Shown: positions 14,801 to 26,977 of the stretch, piece by piece
Position numbering within the stretch: position 1 is the stretch's first letter
How the letters are laid out: each line of letters opens with the position of its first letter
Source: Bugula neritina
Taxonomy: Eukaryota > Bryozoa > Gymnolaemata > Cheilostomatida > Bugulidae
Assembly (NCBI GenBank): GCA_964035545.1
Contig: OZ037766.1
Coordinates: forward strand, 13,319,222 to 13,383,221
Direction: 5' to 3'
Length of the DNA: 64,000 nucleotides
Program-made: the position numbers and the translations under genes
The notes under the pieces: generated by a model
Told to the model about the DNA's origin: nothing
The model's database searches: none
What the model saw: only the letters and a program-made list of their open reading frames with translations

Positions 14801-17800
14801 CTGGTCTACGCAGTTGTTAATTTAGTAGTCAGCAATAGCAATGCACAGTCATAAGGTTAATAATTCTACTTTATAGTTAGTTGCACTGCATTTCCACAAA
14901 ATATATGTTTATGCAAATACGAGAAGAGTTAAGGGTGTGAGAAATACTAATCATAAAATATCAGCAATATTATCTGAACAGTTGGCATGTATTACTCTGT
15001 ATCTCATTTAAATTCCCTACAAAATTGCCAATTGAAAATTTTATCAAATACCATTCTCAAATAAATGATTTATCATATGCAAGTAAATTGATAATAAAAG
15101 CAAACATCATGCATGTAATAAATACATCACCAGCTCCAAAAGCCGATTATACCTACTGAGACAGATAAATTAATGACTGCATGGTTTCAATTAGACATGA
15201 ACAATAGACTCCAACTGTTTGAAACAATTGGAAAGCACAACCTTTTGATATATTTTCATATTTAGGAGTTGCCCAAATTTTATAAATGCCACTTTAGGTT
15301 CGAATACATTATTTTTTAAATGTATCATGAATTACTTGTACACTGCAGATCGCCTTATATACTGTAGATTGCATTATATACTGTAGACATTGGGGAAAAT
15401 TGAGAACCAGCTGCTATGTTGGCCTAATTGATATATAATAATGCATTTTGATCTCAAGCCCACCAACTTTCTACAAATCTATAAAGACTATACCACTGGT
15501 GTACATATGCACAGGTGAAACTTCTAAATTATTAGTACCATGCTGCATACTCCACAAACTTTCACATACCATTACTATAGAAGAGCCATTATATTGATAG
15601 AGTAAGAGTAGGTATACGTTAACAAGCGTTAGGAATATGGCTATCATTGAAAGTGAAGGGTGAGAAGTGAAAAGAAACAGCCATCTCTTGAAGCCATATC
15701 AAGCCAGTGGAAGTAGAGTATATGAGTATAATGATGTTTCTTTCTACGATATCATATGTTGCAGAGTTTTATACTTCAATTATGTGATACCAATTATTTC
15801 AGTTATTTAATTATTCTCGGAAACAGTACACAATAAGCAAAGCAAGAAAACTTTCACAAATCCTTGTGGTTGAAGATTTGTGCATGAAGGTTTTTATAAA
15901 AAACATAATCTGGTGCACTCTTAACACTGCAAACTGTGTCATTGCTATAGATAAATAGATGGTGGCTACCAAGTGCAGCTAATTTGATGAATTAAATAAA
16001 TAATATGTAAATTATGCTGCAGAATTAACAAGTACCAGTGCATTGTGGATACAGTTGCCAAAAAATAACTAATATATTCAGACACCCTTTTTATTGTGAA
16101 GTAATTTAATAATATCTAATTATAAGCATAAAATAAACCTAGAGTCACAGAGTATGAATAATAGAAATATAAGACAAGCAGTTTAAAACTCAAATTCAAA
16201 GCTGATGGCTCGGTTTCTTCTCAAGAACGATGAAAAGCATTTTGTGTTGAATGAACTACCACATCTTGTATGTATTTACATTACTACGCCATAATTCATA
16301 CACACTATATAATTAATTCAACTTACTTGGATAAATTCGGAGTCCTATTGTATGTTTGGATATCAGCTTTATGAGTAGTTGTTTCCCCTCCAATACCAGT
16401 TGTTCTGAAATAACCCACACACCTTTCTCAACATGCTGTGTTACAACATAAAGTATCCCTTTAATAATTTAAATGTAATAAAAATTATCTAATACATATA
16501 ATACAACGATATATTACATTATATTTAATAATAATTGTACTATAATTCAGCAAGCTTAAATATATTATTATATGTATTTAGGAGTTGTGTTCTTTGAATA
16601 GCTATGGTTTTATTCATTGTCATAAGTTTTTTTTACTGCATTTATAAGCAGAAAAAAACTTTGTTCCTCATAATTCACAGCTTTTAACAACTACCTTTAC
16701 TCTCTTTATGATGCTGCTTCGATACTCATTTGCTAATCGTCACATTAAAGCACCCCATTTGGAAAAACTGTTTGGCATGGTAGTTTGATGATAAAAAGGT
16801 AAACAAGAAGCCACATGTTCTGGGATAAAATGCTTTCTTTCATATATTATCTTCAGCTACATGTCACATGGCCGCGAAAACAGTGTAGAGACAGAGATTT
16901 TGAAGCCTCACAGCATTAACTCGCTTGGCAGTGTGGAGAGGGCCATTTATTCATGTCAGTTAAAAAAAGAAGACAATTACTAAAAACTTACTATGCACTA
17001 CCTAAGTTACTTCTTAAGCTTATAATATATAAAAGGCTGAGCTGTTATGAAAATTTTCACGAACATAGTACATTATCTACAACAGTTTTAACTTTGAAAG
17101 TGACTATAGTGGTAGTCAAAATATTAGTGAAAATACTTCTTAGCTTTATATAGCGTGTTTTATCATTGAAATGTTAAACCACTGACAAAAGCTTTCTAGT
17201 TCACTCTTAGGGCATTAGTTTAAATCCTTTTACACTGTTTAAAACCATGGCGTGTATTATTAGAACCCTATTAAAACTACTACATTTATTACTAAAATAT
17301 TCTTTATTCTTGATATCATCAATATAACAGTTTTTGTAAAAACTGCACAAAAATAACATTTTTGATTAAAGTGCCTATACAACTTTAAATTTTACATTAG
17401 TATTGAACTTGGGTTAAATTAAATTTGTCCAATTTTGAAAACCTCACAAAACTCAACTAACCCATAGTCTGTAGATGACTTCCTAGAAGAATGGTAAAAA
17501 CTTGGCTCGTCATTTCTGGATACAGACCTTCTAAGATTTGTAGTATCAATGGCTCTTCCTAACCTAAGGCTAGAGTATTCCCTATGAAAAGAGCAAGCTT
17601 TATAGCAGTAGAACAAAGTATGTTTTCTAAATACTTGCCATGCATGTAGAGTGTTTTTATTAATTGTGCCTACTTAATGTAAATTCACTGCAAAAGCCAC
17701 TGGTAAAAGACTGATTTTTTGCATCATGTCAAATTTCAAAACAACCAGAAACCAGTTTTTTTAAATATAAAATCCAAACATTGTCCAATTCGATTTTGCT

Positions 17801-20800
17801 AAAAAAAAATTGTAACATTACAAGTATGACTAGTGGACAGTTGCCATTTTTCAAATAGAGTCAAGTGCAATATTATACAAGCCATAATCTCTATAGCTAA
17901 GGAGATCTGAAATAAAAGGGTAGGTACCTAAAACTTATAGTAGTTTATTACGCCTAATATTCATATAAAATGAGAACTTGGAAATAAATTAAAATCTGAC
18001 ATTTAAACTAACGAGAGTAACTAGTATTAGTCATTGGTATATGTCATTGGCATCAGTTGTCAGACTGAGAAAAAAATCATACGAATCAAATACAAAACTT
18101 TATTTTTCAACAAAATTAACCAATATAGGTTAATTTCTAAAAGAAAGAAAAAAATTCAACATAAACTGCGCGGAATCACGACCATTGTACAGCTATTAGT
18201 AAGGTAAGTTTCTACCTGCTTCTACTGGGTCCTCGACTATATATTCCAGTATCTCTTTCGATAGACATAGCTCTGGTTCCAATATATTTACTGGGTGTGT
18301 ATGAAGGCTCTACACTTGACTCTCTCGAGTAAGAAGCTCCCATATTAGTAGGTCTGTCCACGCTAGACTCTCTTTCGAAGGCCCTATTACCATATCTGTA
18401 TCAAAGCAACAAGTAGTGGATAGTTTCTTTATATTAAGAGATCCAGCAGCCTAATTAATAAAATTTGACAGAAAGTTGAGATTTAATACTTGGACTAATG
18501 CTTAAATCAGTAGAGAAATAGATATTAGGAGTGCAAAATATATCAATATTGTAGTAGTCTACTTTTAGTGTGCTTTGTAGAGGGTTAAAGAAAAAGGATA
18601 TGCCTATAAATATTGTCCACCATATCACATTCAATGCCAAATAGCTTCGAACATATTTTATCAGTAGAATATCATACAAACATATATTTTAGAAAGTAAC
18701 TTTTTAGAGCCTTATATGGCACAGGTCATGGGTTGACAAATCCAAATCATTAGCGATGTCAGAAGGATCACAATTGCTTTTGTGCCACAGTAAAAGCCTC
18801 CGTAACATGCTGCCGTTATGGTAAGAGGCACAGTTCTTAGCCTGCTTAAAAACCTTTGTAATCACAGATTCTCAAAAACACAGAAATTTAAAAAAAAGAT
18901 AATAGTTTCACTGATAAAATTCAAGATAGCTACTTATTCAACTAGTATGAGCTGGTAGCTAAATATACCTTTCTTGCCATAAGCATCTGAACATTTAATT
19001 TTTCTGGTTGTGAATCATTTAGCTTTGTTTTTACAGCAGCAGTAAGTCATCACTAGTAGCAGGTAATACTTGCAGTACAGTTTATAGGTTGATTAGATAA
19101 TTAGAGATGAACCAACCAACCCACCCTACTAAATAGCCAAGCTATTGTAATCAATTAATTTAGTCTCAACCAGTTATACTGTTGCAGGTTACATCTTACA
19201 ATCATTAGTCTTCAATATAGAACATCAAACCGATAATTAACCCACTGCACATGGCATCTTAGTTTATCAATTATAAACAACTGCTATGTTATTTTTTAGT
19301 CTACTGAAAGTTGGCTGTATGGAGGAGGTATCTGGAAATAATCAAGAAAAACTTATCAATGATTCCACTTCTCTGTAACCAATACAATGCTGACTATCTG
19401 CCCAGACTGTGATGAAAGCTATTAATTAGTATTTTATACATATAAATAACAAAACAAGTATTTTAATTGCAGCCCCAATTTCCAATTTACTTTTCAAGAG
19501 TTCACTAATAATAAAATTAATAACCCAACCCAGTTTAGAAGGAAAAGCTCACTGGAACAGTGAATAGGCAGAGCAAATGTTTTCATTAGAGCCAGTATTC
19601 TGCAGCTGTCCTAAAAACACACTTCTACTCCATTTGCCACATCTAAGTATTTGTAATGAGAGCGTGGTGTGATATGATAATATTTTATACATTAATACTG
19701 TTACTACTACTAATAATACTGAGCAATAAACACAAGCTATAACTTCTATATAATGGCACTTGATATAAGTATAGAACAGGCACATCTGCTGTAAGCTAAA
19801 CTTAGTACAACATAGTAGAGTAGTGCTACTGCACGTACAACTAAGCTAGTAGCATTTTCTATTTCAACTGAGCAAATTACAAAATATCTAAAAATAAACT
19901 CACTTAGGAGCAGTAGTGGAGAAATTGAGATAGCCTAAGTTCTTTAATTTGATTATAAAATTTTGGTTTGAGATGAGGGTTGAACATAACTTCTTTTGCT
20001 ACACTTTTAATCTAGAACACGGGCTTTTCTTAATTACTCCCTTACTCCCTACCTCAATAAACTAAAGTGTTATTCACTTCTGTGCATTAGCTGTAGATTT
20101 TTTTTGTAGTCTATTTTTGCTTCTTAGGAAAATCCCTCAAATATTGATGATTTACCTCAAAGTGTTATAGCCAGAGTTGGAGCTCCTTGCTGAAATGCCA
20201 CCATAGTCGGACACGTAGCCACTAAGGCTGGCTGACCTGCCCAGACTACCACCACTAGAGTAACGCTCCACGGAGTTTCTGGAACCCAGCATACTAGAAG
20301 AGCGGTGCAATCTAGTCGAAGACCCACCATGATAAGTTCTCTCTAAAGTTCCTGCACTGTACTTAGTAAAATCTCGAACTGGTGTACTTCCTCTATTTTT
20401 ATCATCTACAAAAGAGGAAAAACTGTGAGTGGAATGAATGAATGATATATTAAATGGCCAAGAAGGTCATTGCATTACGATATCAATTTTTAGCTGCAAT
20501 ATTGTTATTATATATTATATTTATTCACAGATTAGGATTTAATTTACAACATACAAACCCTTGGTCCACCACCTATTCAACTTCAATAGAATTTAACATA
20601 ACTCCTTTATTAAAGATGGAATGGAGTATAATTATTGAAACCATATGTTGGAACACGATTTTAGATGTTGCTAAAACTATGGCTACATAGTATTTTGTAA
20701 ACAGCATATATTTTAACTGAGTCCACCTTTGTAACTTGTATAGCTACTAGTACGAACAGTAGCATCATTACTTCTATTAGTTGGGGTGTAAGTGCCACCA

Positions 20801-22152
20801 GTACCATAGCTAGCAGAAGATCCATAGCTGTTTCTATTATTCTAAAAGTAAATAGAAAACATGTGAATGCAGTTGCTTACAAACTTCCTTCTACTGAATA
20901 GCAGCTAGTCCAGATCCATTGCTGCATATCCTATATGATAAGCTGTAATAAGAAATCTGAGATGCTGCACAGTTTCCACTGAATTACTCAACGAGAACTA
21001 TTGTGAGAGATACACATGTACACATATACATAGGAAGTGCAGTAAGTTAAACAAAATATCCAGAAATCATACGTGAACTACAAGGAACAAGGAGCTTACT
21101 TCTTTCTATACAATAACTAAAATTGATAGTTTGTTCTATTAAAAACAGTATTTGGTGGCATCATAGTGTTTTTAAATGCACCAATAAAGTTTGAAGAAAA
21201 AACAGGTTTCTATTAGATTTTATATTTCCATTGAATTTTTCCATTATAAAAATAGGTGTGGGAAAAGGTGCTTACAGATAGCTTAATTGTTTACATCACG
21301 GCATGGAGGGACTATAATTATAACTGCAACTGCAGCTTATTGTATTGTGTATAATTATAGTATATACAATAGCTTAATTGCAAGAATTTGCCAATAGTAG
21401 TGCAAGTGTGAATGACTGACATTAGTCCAACTATACAAATGAGTTCATAAAATACAGAATTGACCTTTTAGCAAAGACTTGTGCAAGTGGCAATGTCGGT
21501 CTGTAGGTAAAAATTCGGTTAGCTCATGTTTTATGTATAGCATGTAATGAGAAGCACGAAATATGTCAACTCGTCACTCAATGCCTGTGGCAATAATACA
21601 TGACTTGCAAGAACGCTCTCTATGAAGTTAATTATATCACCTCTATTAAAACCTTTACATTGGCCAATTTTATAAGGGCCAGTAGATAATTTGATAAAGT
21701 AACCTGAAAAATTAATGCTTTTAATATTCTCTTTGATGCTACTCTTATAATAAACATTAACTACAGATATACCAACCCCATTTTAATGTACTGATTGTAG
21801 GTCTTACAACTATCAATAATTCTACACACTTTTCCTGATGGTTTTCAAAAAAAATTAAAACAAACAAAATAATTATTTTGCAGCTTCAATCAGAAAATTT
21901 ATAACAATGCATGGAATGCTTACAACATTTCAAAAATTTATACTTTGCATGTTATACAGATTAAAAAAATTACTAATTAAAACAGTATTAATACATTGTA
22001 TTATAACATAAAGTTAGTTTCCAGTTATGTGAACACAAAATGAAGCAAACTATGCTTCATAGAAATAGGAAAACCGTTCGAACTACCTGCACTACATGTC
22101 TTAAAGATGATATGTACTTACACCAAAGCCAGCTAAGTTGTAGTTACCGGAT
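279..22152 (-). CDS. FHOD: FHOD-family formin, N-terminal part (FH1/FH2 off-window)
   Basis: Formins of the FHOD group nucleate and bundle actin, mainly in stress fibres and sarcomeres. Twenty-one exons join in continuous phase to about 5.9 kb of coding sequence (about 1,966 residues), and the gene runs off the left edge. Family assignment rests on the last six exons, whose translation parallels the vertebrate FHOD1/FHOD3 GBD and armadillo-like FH3 region in order, with near-identical stretches such as FRLVVKSSLMLLLVFAEY. Vertebrate FHOD proteins begin almost directly with the GBD. Here about 1,660 residues of mostly Ser/Arg-rich sequence precede it; as I recall, insect FHOD has long isoforms of this type. 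The first exon and start codon were not found: the most 5' exon I can support (22122-22152) begins in mid-codon. FH1, FH2 and the autoregulatory tail would lie beyond position 1. Confidence 0.85.
1581..1627. repeat. GT/GC dinucleotide microsatellite
   Basis: A run of about 46 bases of alternating G/C and G/T dinucleotides with one GA interruption, inside the FHOD intron between the exons ending at 1881 and starting at 1435. Alternating purine-pyrimidine tracts of this kind can adopt Z-DNA. It is the most GC-rich patch in the neighbourhood. Confidence 0.85.
3044..5927 (-). CDS. FHOD: Large 2.88-kb exon of the FHOD N-terminal extension
   Basis: A single 2,884-nt open exon, phase-compatible with 6435 upstream (leftover G) and 2883 downstream (leftover AG). 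The first half is acidic and Ser/Thr-rich and looks disordered. A more ordered, Trp-containing stretch follows at about 4680-4015 (from PLWNAWIWSIGRAVKRY to PLLNWVYKHQVKTYEAAA, about 220 residues, many alternating hydrophobics); I do not recognise the domain. A Lys/Glu/Arg/Ala-rich helix follows at about 3720-3520 and is a likely coiled coil or single alpha-helix. The tail is Ser/Asp-rich. The internal ATG at 5916 opens the long ORF, but the acceptor (ATTGTAG) at 5929-5928 and phase agreement indicate an internal exon, not a start. Confidence 0.8.
6435..22152 (-). CDS. FHOD: Upstream Ser/Arg/Tyr-rich exons of the FHOD extension
   Basis: Fifteen small exons, 5' to 3': 22152-22122, 20841-20727, 20405-20156, 18395-18216, 17581-17462, 16404-16327, 13856-13749 (or start 13850), 12616-12444, 12249-12106, 10434-10230, 9805-9651, 8242-8135, 7666-7528, 7109-6976, 6590-6435. 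Every junction agrees in phase, which is strong evidence for one transcript because no similarity search was possible. The product is low in hydrophobic residues, with Gly/Ser/Tyr-rich stretches (SGNYNLAGFG, SYGSSASYGTGG) and repeated basophilic-kinase-like sites (RESSVDRP, RESSVEPS, SRNSVERY). Basic clusters occur near 7100 (MRKKRSREE, SRRKKKE). Several exons are multiples of three or phase-symmetric and could be skipped. Acceptors at 12249, 10434 and 7109 are AAG. Confidence 0.7.
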
Positions 22153-25100
22153 CTATAATATGACATGACACATTTGTAGGCAACCGAATTGTTGGTTTAC
22201 AGGAAGAAACCTCTGGTCTCAAACACTGCTAGCATTTTCCAAAAATTGCTCACTGACGATCATACATATACTATATCATTTATACAACAGCTCAATGAAA
22301 CCTCCCTCCCTAATAAGCTAATAACCTCAACTAACAGTGTGTGTGTAAATCAATGCAAGACTGCCTTTAAACCTCTTCTGTACGGAGTGTAATCATTGTA
22401 TAATGTGATGTAATAAATACTAGCTACCAAAACACTGCTTAAGCTAATGCCAAAGGCTTTGTTTGCACCGCTCTTCAACAGGTATATCGGATGTCAGCAA
22501 CATCATTTCTACCTACTATGTTTGATTTTTTCAAATACTTTCATGAGTTCATAATTAAAAAGTACAGGAAATAAATTCTTGGCCTTTGCTATGTATTTTT
22601 TACTGCATAATCACAAGAAAAAGAGTGAAAATGAAAAAATGGCCATCATATAATGTTATTACAAAAACCAAACATTGAACTTCCTCTTTCATGTAAATTA
22701 TTCTATGCTGGTTACGTGTGGCTATAGAGATACTTGGAATACAGACTCTGGTAGATGGGAGTCAAAAACTAAAATTTCGTTGGCCAATGGGTTGAAAATC
22801 TAATAAAGTTAACAAACTAACTGTATTAATTAGGATTTTATAGCAGATGCATTCTACATAATATGGGCTACTTGAACTGTCTTTAAGAAGCTATTTGATA
22901 AACTTTAGTTGCCTGATTGGGATGAAGCATTATAAATGAGCTTCCATTCATTGGGCTTTGACCATAAACAAGCAATTTGTACTCCAACAATAAATATACT
23001 TGGATTAGGTGATAAAAATTATAGCAATAATTTGTTCAATATCTCCAAAGTATGAGTTCAGGGTTTGGTATTCTACTGTCATAAAATACAAAAACTGGGA
23101 AAGAAACAACAGAGATTATCAAACAATTCTAAGTTATGAACCTAGCAACTACAGTATAGATAAAGATTTTCCCAGCAAAGCTATGTATATGACAAGTGAA
23201 GATTACTCTAAAAGTTTGAATTTTGCTAAGCCATATGGTTGACACACATCAGCTTTTAGTCTATCAGAGCAGGCCAGTAGCTTGTTTATACCCATTTTTA
23301 TTTATGGTTAAAGTCTATCATATGAGATGCTTATCAGTTATCTTATGACAGTTATGTGATATATGATTACAGCAAGCTGCATGGCCATTTTTGCACGAGC
23401 TTAAAACAAATATGGGGCCATAACTCCAACAAATTGTTTAACCCTGAGACATGAGCAAAATTTAAAAATAAATGGAATTACGAGTAATCACAAGCACTAT
23501 CATCTTAATTTAAAAATATTGTGTGGTGGGATAGTACACATTCATACTAATTTAAAATAATTTCACAGCCAATAGCTTTTTGAAAAAAATTTATCAGTAA
23601 CAACATTTATGCAACAGAATAAACCAGCGAAAAATAGCTAAAATGTTTCAGTCTGTTTCAAAACCTAGTTATTATTGAATAAGTTATATTTTACAGTTGA
23701 TAATTATGAATTAATAAATTTTGATAAATGAAGAAACTTTTACTCACTAAATTATGCAGTAACTAAAAGCCAAATGTGTGACTATTAATTCAATTCTGAG
23801 CAAGTTAGTTAAAATTTAAATATTGCTGGTAGGTCTATACTATATCTTAAGAGCAATAAAATGAAATGCAGGTGCAACAGCAAAACTTTATTCTAAAAAT
23901 GTAAAACAAAATCAAGTATTCAGTGCAAATGTCGCACATGTATAGATTTGACTCTAAAAATCATTAGTTTATAATAAATAATTATTCATTTAAGTGCCAA
24001 AACTTACAAGTGAAATCATTAGATATGCAGGTAAATTGAAGGGTTATATTTACTTGTGCAAATTCCAAAAAATAACTTTTTTGCATTGCTCTAATAATTT
24101 TGTTTCTGTTTTTATAGTACAGGCCAAAGGATTTTCTTGAAATAATAAATATGGACAAATACCGAAGATGTCACTCACTTTTTGTGCTATTATTACTAAA
24201 TGTGCTAGGAACTTGAGTTTGAAAGGTTTAGTGGCTTTAGCAGCTATTAAAATAAGCTGCCTCATAAGTAAAAGACAGCTAACCTAAAAATATGCAGGGC
24301 TACTAGTGGTGTAAGTCAGCATCAGTTGTTTTGAAACCAGGCCTCTTCTAAACCAGTCCTATAAAAATTACCACTAAATTATCGCAATGTATAAAAACAT
24401 TATAGGCTACAATATTTTTTACCTAAACTTTAGCCAATGATTGTTGAAATTTGAATCAGATAATTTTTCACTATGCATTTTGTTTGGCTCGGTTATTATT
24501 TTAAAAACATATCTGCTACTATAAAATCTGGAATGCAAATATTAAAATTCAAGAAATTAATTTGGTTAAACTGATTATTTAATGGCAAAATTCAGCATCT
24601 GAAAGTGTGTCCTTTCTATCAATTAGTTTGATAAAATGCATTCTATATACAAGTGTAATACAACACTGATGTAGCTTGCGCAACTTAATTACGTTTTTAA
24701 CAGATTTGCAATGTTCTTTTAGAATCAGTATTTTGAGAAAAGTAAAAATGATTGCAATGATGCAATCAACAGTAAGTCTGATGAGTCATAATTATATATT
24801 ATTTGAGTTAATTTTTTGTTCCAATTTCATTATTACACAATACACATATTACATATTACCTTAAATATCAAGTAGAATGCATTATTTCAGTCTACAAAAC
24901 ATTATGCTATTTACATTCAGCCAGTCTCAAACTTTCCAATTATTGGAAAATTAGGAGGTAACAGCAAAGCTTTCACAATTTTTATTACACTTTCAAATAC
25001 ATAAGTATTAGACGGCATCAAAGTTTGATCAATTAAATCAACTCAGTTATTTTCAATAAATGATTTGAGTTTCTAGTTTGAGCAAATCAATTTTAGGTGC

Positions 25101-25500
25101 GCAGACCGTGATGGAGAAAGCGAGGTGGTCGGTCCACTCTAAATTACTAAACTATTAGGAAAAACATAGAAGATCAAGCAGAATCAGAAAAAGCCTTAAT
25201 TATTTAGCTGCATTTGTTAATAATTCATCAGCTTAATATAAAAAACTATATAAATTAGCTTGTAAACTGTCAAAATAACTAAAAAAAACTATAGATATAT
25301 AGTGTGTAATAAATTAAGTAAAATGATCGAATAGTTATACCAATAATTGCAAACTAAAACTAAATAAAACTAGTTAGTTCAAGTGACTCAGAATAATCTA
25401 GTTTTAAAATAAAATAAAGTAAAATTAAAACTAAAAGCCGTAGGTGTTAGGATTAAGCAAAGGTAAAACTACATATAAATACACGCTAAAAGTATACTAA
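22153..25500. other. Upstream FHOD region without resolved exons
   Basis: AT-rich sequence between the most 5' supported FHOD exon and the satellite-like block. It should contain the FHOD first exon or exons and promoter, but I found no exon with a convincing start and the required end phase (two bases left over). Short ORFs here have neither repetitive composition nor recognisable similarity and look like chance. Confidence 0.5.
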
Positions 25501-25860
25501 CACTAACAGATTAACTATTAGTATTACTATAACATTATGATTATGATCAAGTTTAATTAAAGTAGCTGTAACATAACAATACTTATAAAATCAATATAAA
25601 TAATCATAAATTTGATAATAATAATTACAAATAAGTATAGGTTAAAGTTATACTGTAGTGTATTATGTGTAGCTGTATAACTATTAGTATTTATATCAGT
25701 GAATATGACTAAGAGTATGGGTATCACTATTAGTATGACTATGAGTATAACTATCATACTTATACTAGTACTTCCAGTTCCACAGTGACTATCACTATGC
25801 CCTATGGTCTATGACAGTATCAGTATGAGACTGAGTATCACAGTCTGAGTCACTAAGTTT
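25500..25860. repeat. Degenerate AGTAT/ACTAT trinucleotide-based satellite
   Basis: Dense, imperfect alternation of TAGTA, ACTAT, GTATGACTA and similar words, ending in a block holding CAGTCTGAGTCACT (25841-25854). The same 14-mer recurs at 59500-59513 inside a second cluster of the same composition, so these are copies of one dispersed repeat family rather than independent low-complexity DNA. A 66-codon Ile/Val-rich frame here is an artefact of the repeat. Confidence 0.65.
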
Positions 25861-26161
25861 ATATTTAAAATTAGGCTAACCCTAATAGCTTGTTATTTTG
25901 TAATTTAGTGTTTCATATTTTATTAATATAATTATAATAATAATAACAATAATAATAATGATAACATTAACAACAAATTACAATTAATTAATTATTCAAT
26001 ATTCTAAACTTGTATGTATAAGTTTCAATTTAATGTTATAACTTATAAGCTATTGAGTTTAATAATATTAATATTATCGTATTCATATTATTGTTACTAT
26101 TTAATTATATAATTACAAGTTGAAGTTCAAGTACTAATAGTACTAGTAGTAGTACTAGTAC

Positions 26162-26254
<93 letters not shown>
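26162..26254. repeat. Perfect (AGT)31 microsatellite
   Basis: Thirty-one uninterrupted AGT units (93 bases), preceded by imperfect units from about 26135. On the minus strand one frame reads as polythreonine within a 92-codon ORF. There is no reason to think it is translated: it lies between the two divergent genes, has no splice context and no neighbouring coding sequence. Confidence 0.95.
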
Positions 26255-26389
26255 TTGCACAAATTGTAAGAATTTAGACAAAACTATCATATTCGGTGAT
26301 TTTGAAAAACTTATTACTCTTACATTTGTACAATTATACAACAATTTTATATTAAATGCAAACTGACGGGAAAATTCACACACTTAGCT

Positions 26390-26977
26390 GTTTAGCATTC
26401 AAATGGAAATTCACACGCTTTTCGCTCCATTTCTGGCCATGACAACGACCATAGCAGCGTGTTCAAATAATTGTTTGGTTCCGCAAGTGCTGGCGTGCGA
26501 GACTTTTTTCTGTAATGTTTTTGTTTGTATATTAGTGCGCGTCAACTCAACTTTTTATACAAGCTTATTTTAGTTGAAACAGTTAGTGAATCTAAAAAGT
26601 AAGTATTATGTAGTTATTTAAAATTGTTTTATGTGTGCTTATGCATGTCTGAATTAAAGTATTTTGTAAATTGTTCGCAATTAGTTTTATTACATTGAGT
26701 ACGAGATGAATATTATCATTAACATTGCAAAACGGCTTCGGCTTATTCCATTCATTGGATGACCTATTTGAAAGTAAACCAATAGTCACATTTGTTGTTA
26801 TCACATGATTTGCGCTCCTCCTATTCTGTTAAACCAAAACAAAGTCAGGCTGACCGGTGTAGAAGCAAACAGCTGGTTATACCGGCCCTTTGTTAGCTTT
26901 TGAAAATCTGTGAAGCCTTTATATTGTACAGCAACTTTAAAGTCCAGCAGATATCCTGTGGTTAATAGCTAGCCAAA
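26390..26977. promoter_or_regulatory. Probable promoter and 5'UTR of the ZNF395-like gene
   Basis: The stretch just upstream of the zinc-finger start codon, with a less AT-rich patch at about 26400-26540. It is flanked on the other side by the 5' part of the minus-strand formin gene, so it may be shared by both. No TATA box or initiator is clear enough to name. The start-codon surroundings (GCCAAAATGC) are a reasonable Kozak context. Confidence 0.4.

Noticed and set aside
26105-26383. 92-codon minus-strand ORF with polythreonine
   Set aside because: It is the translation of the (AGT)n microsatellite, with no splice sites, homologue or neighbouring exon.
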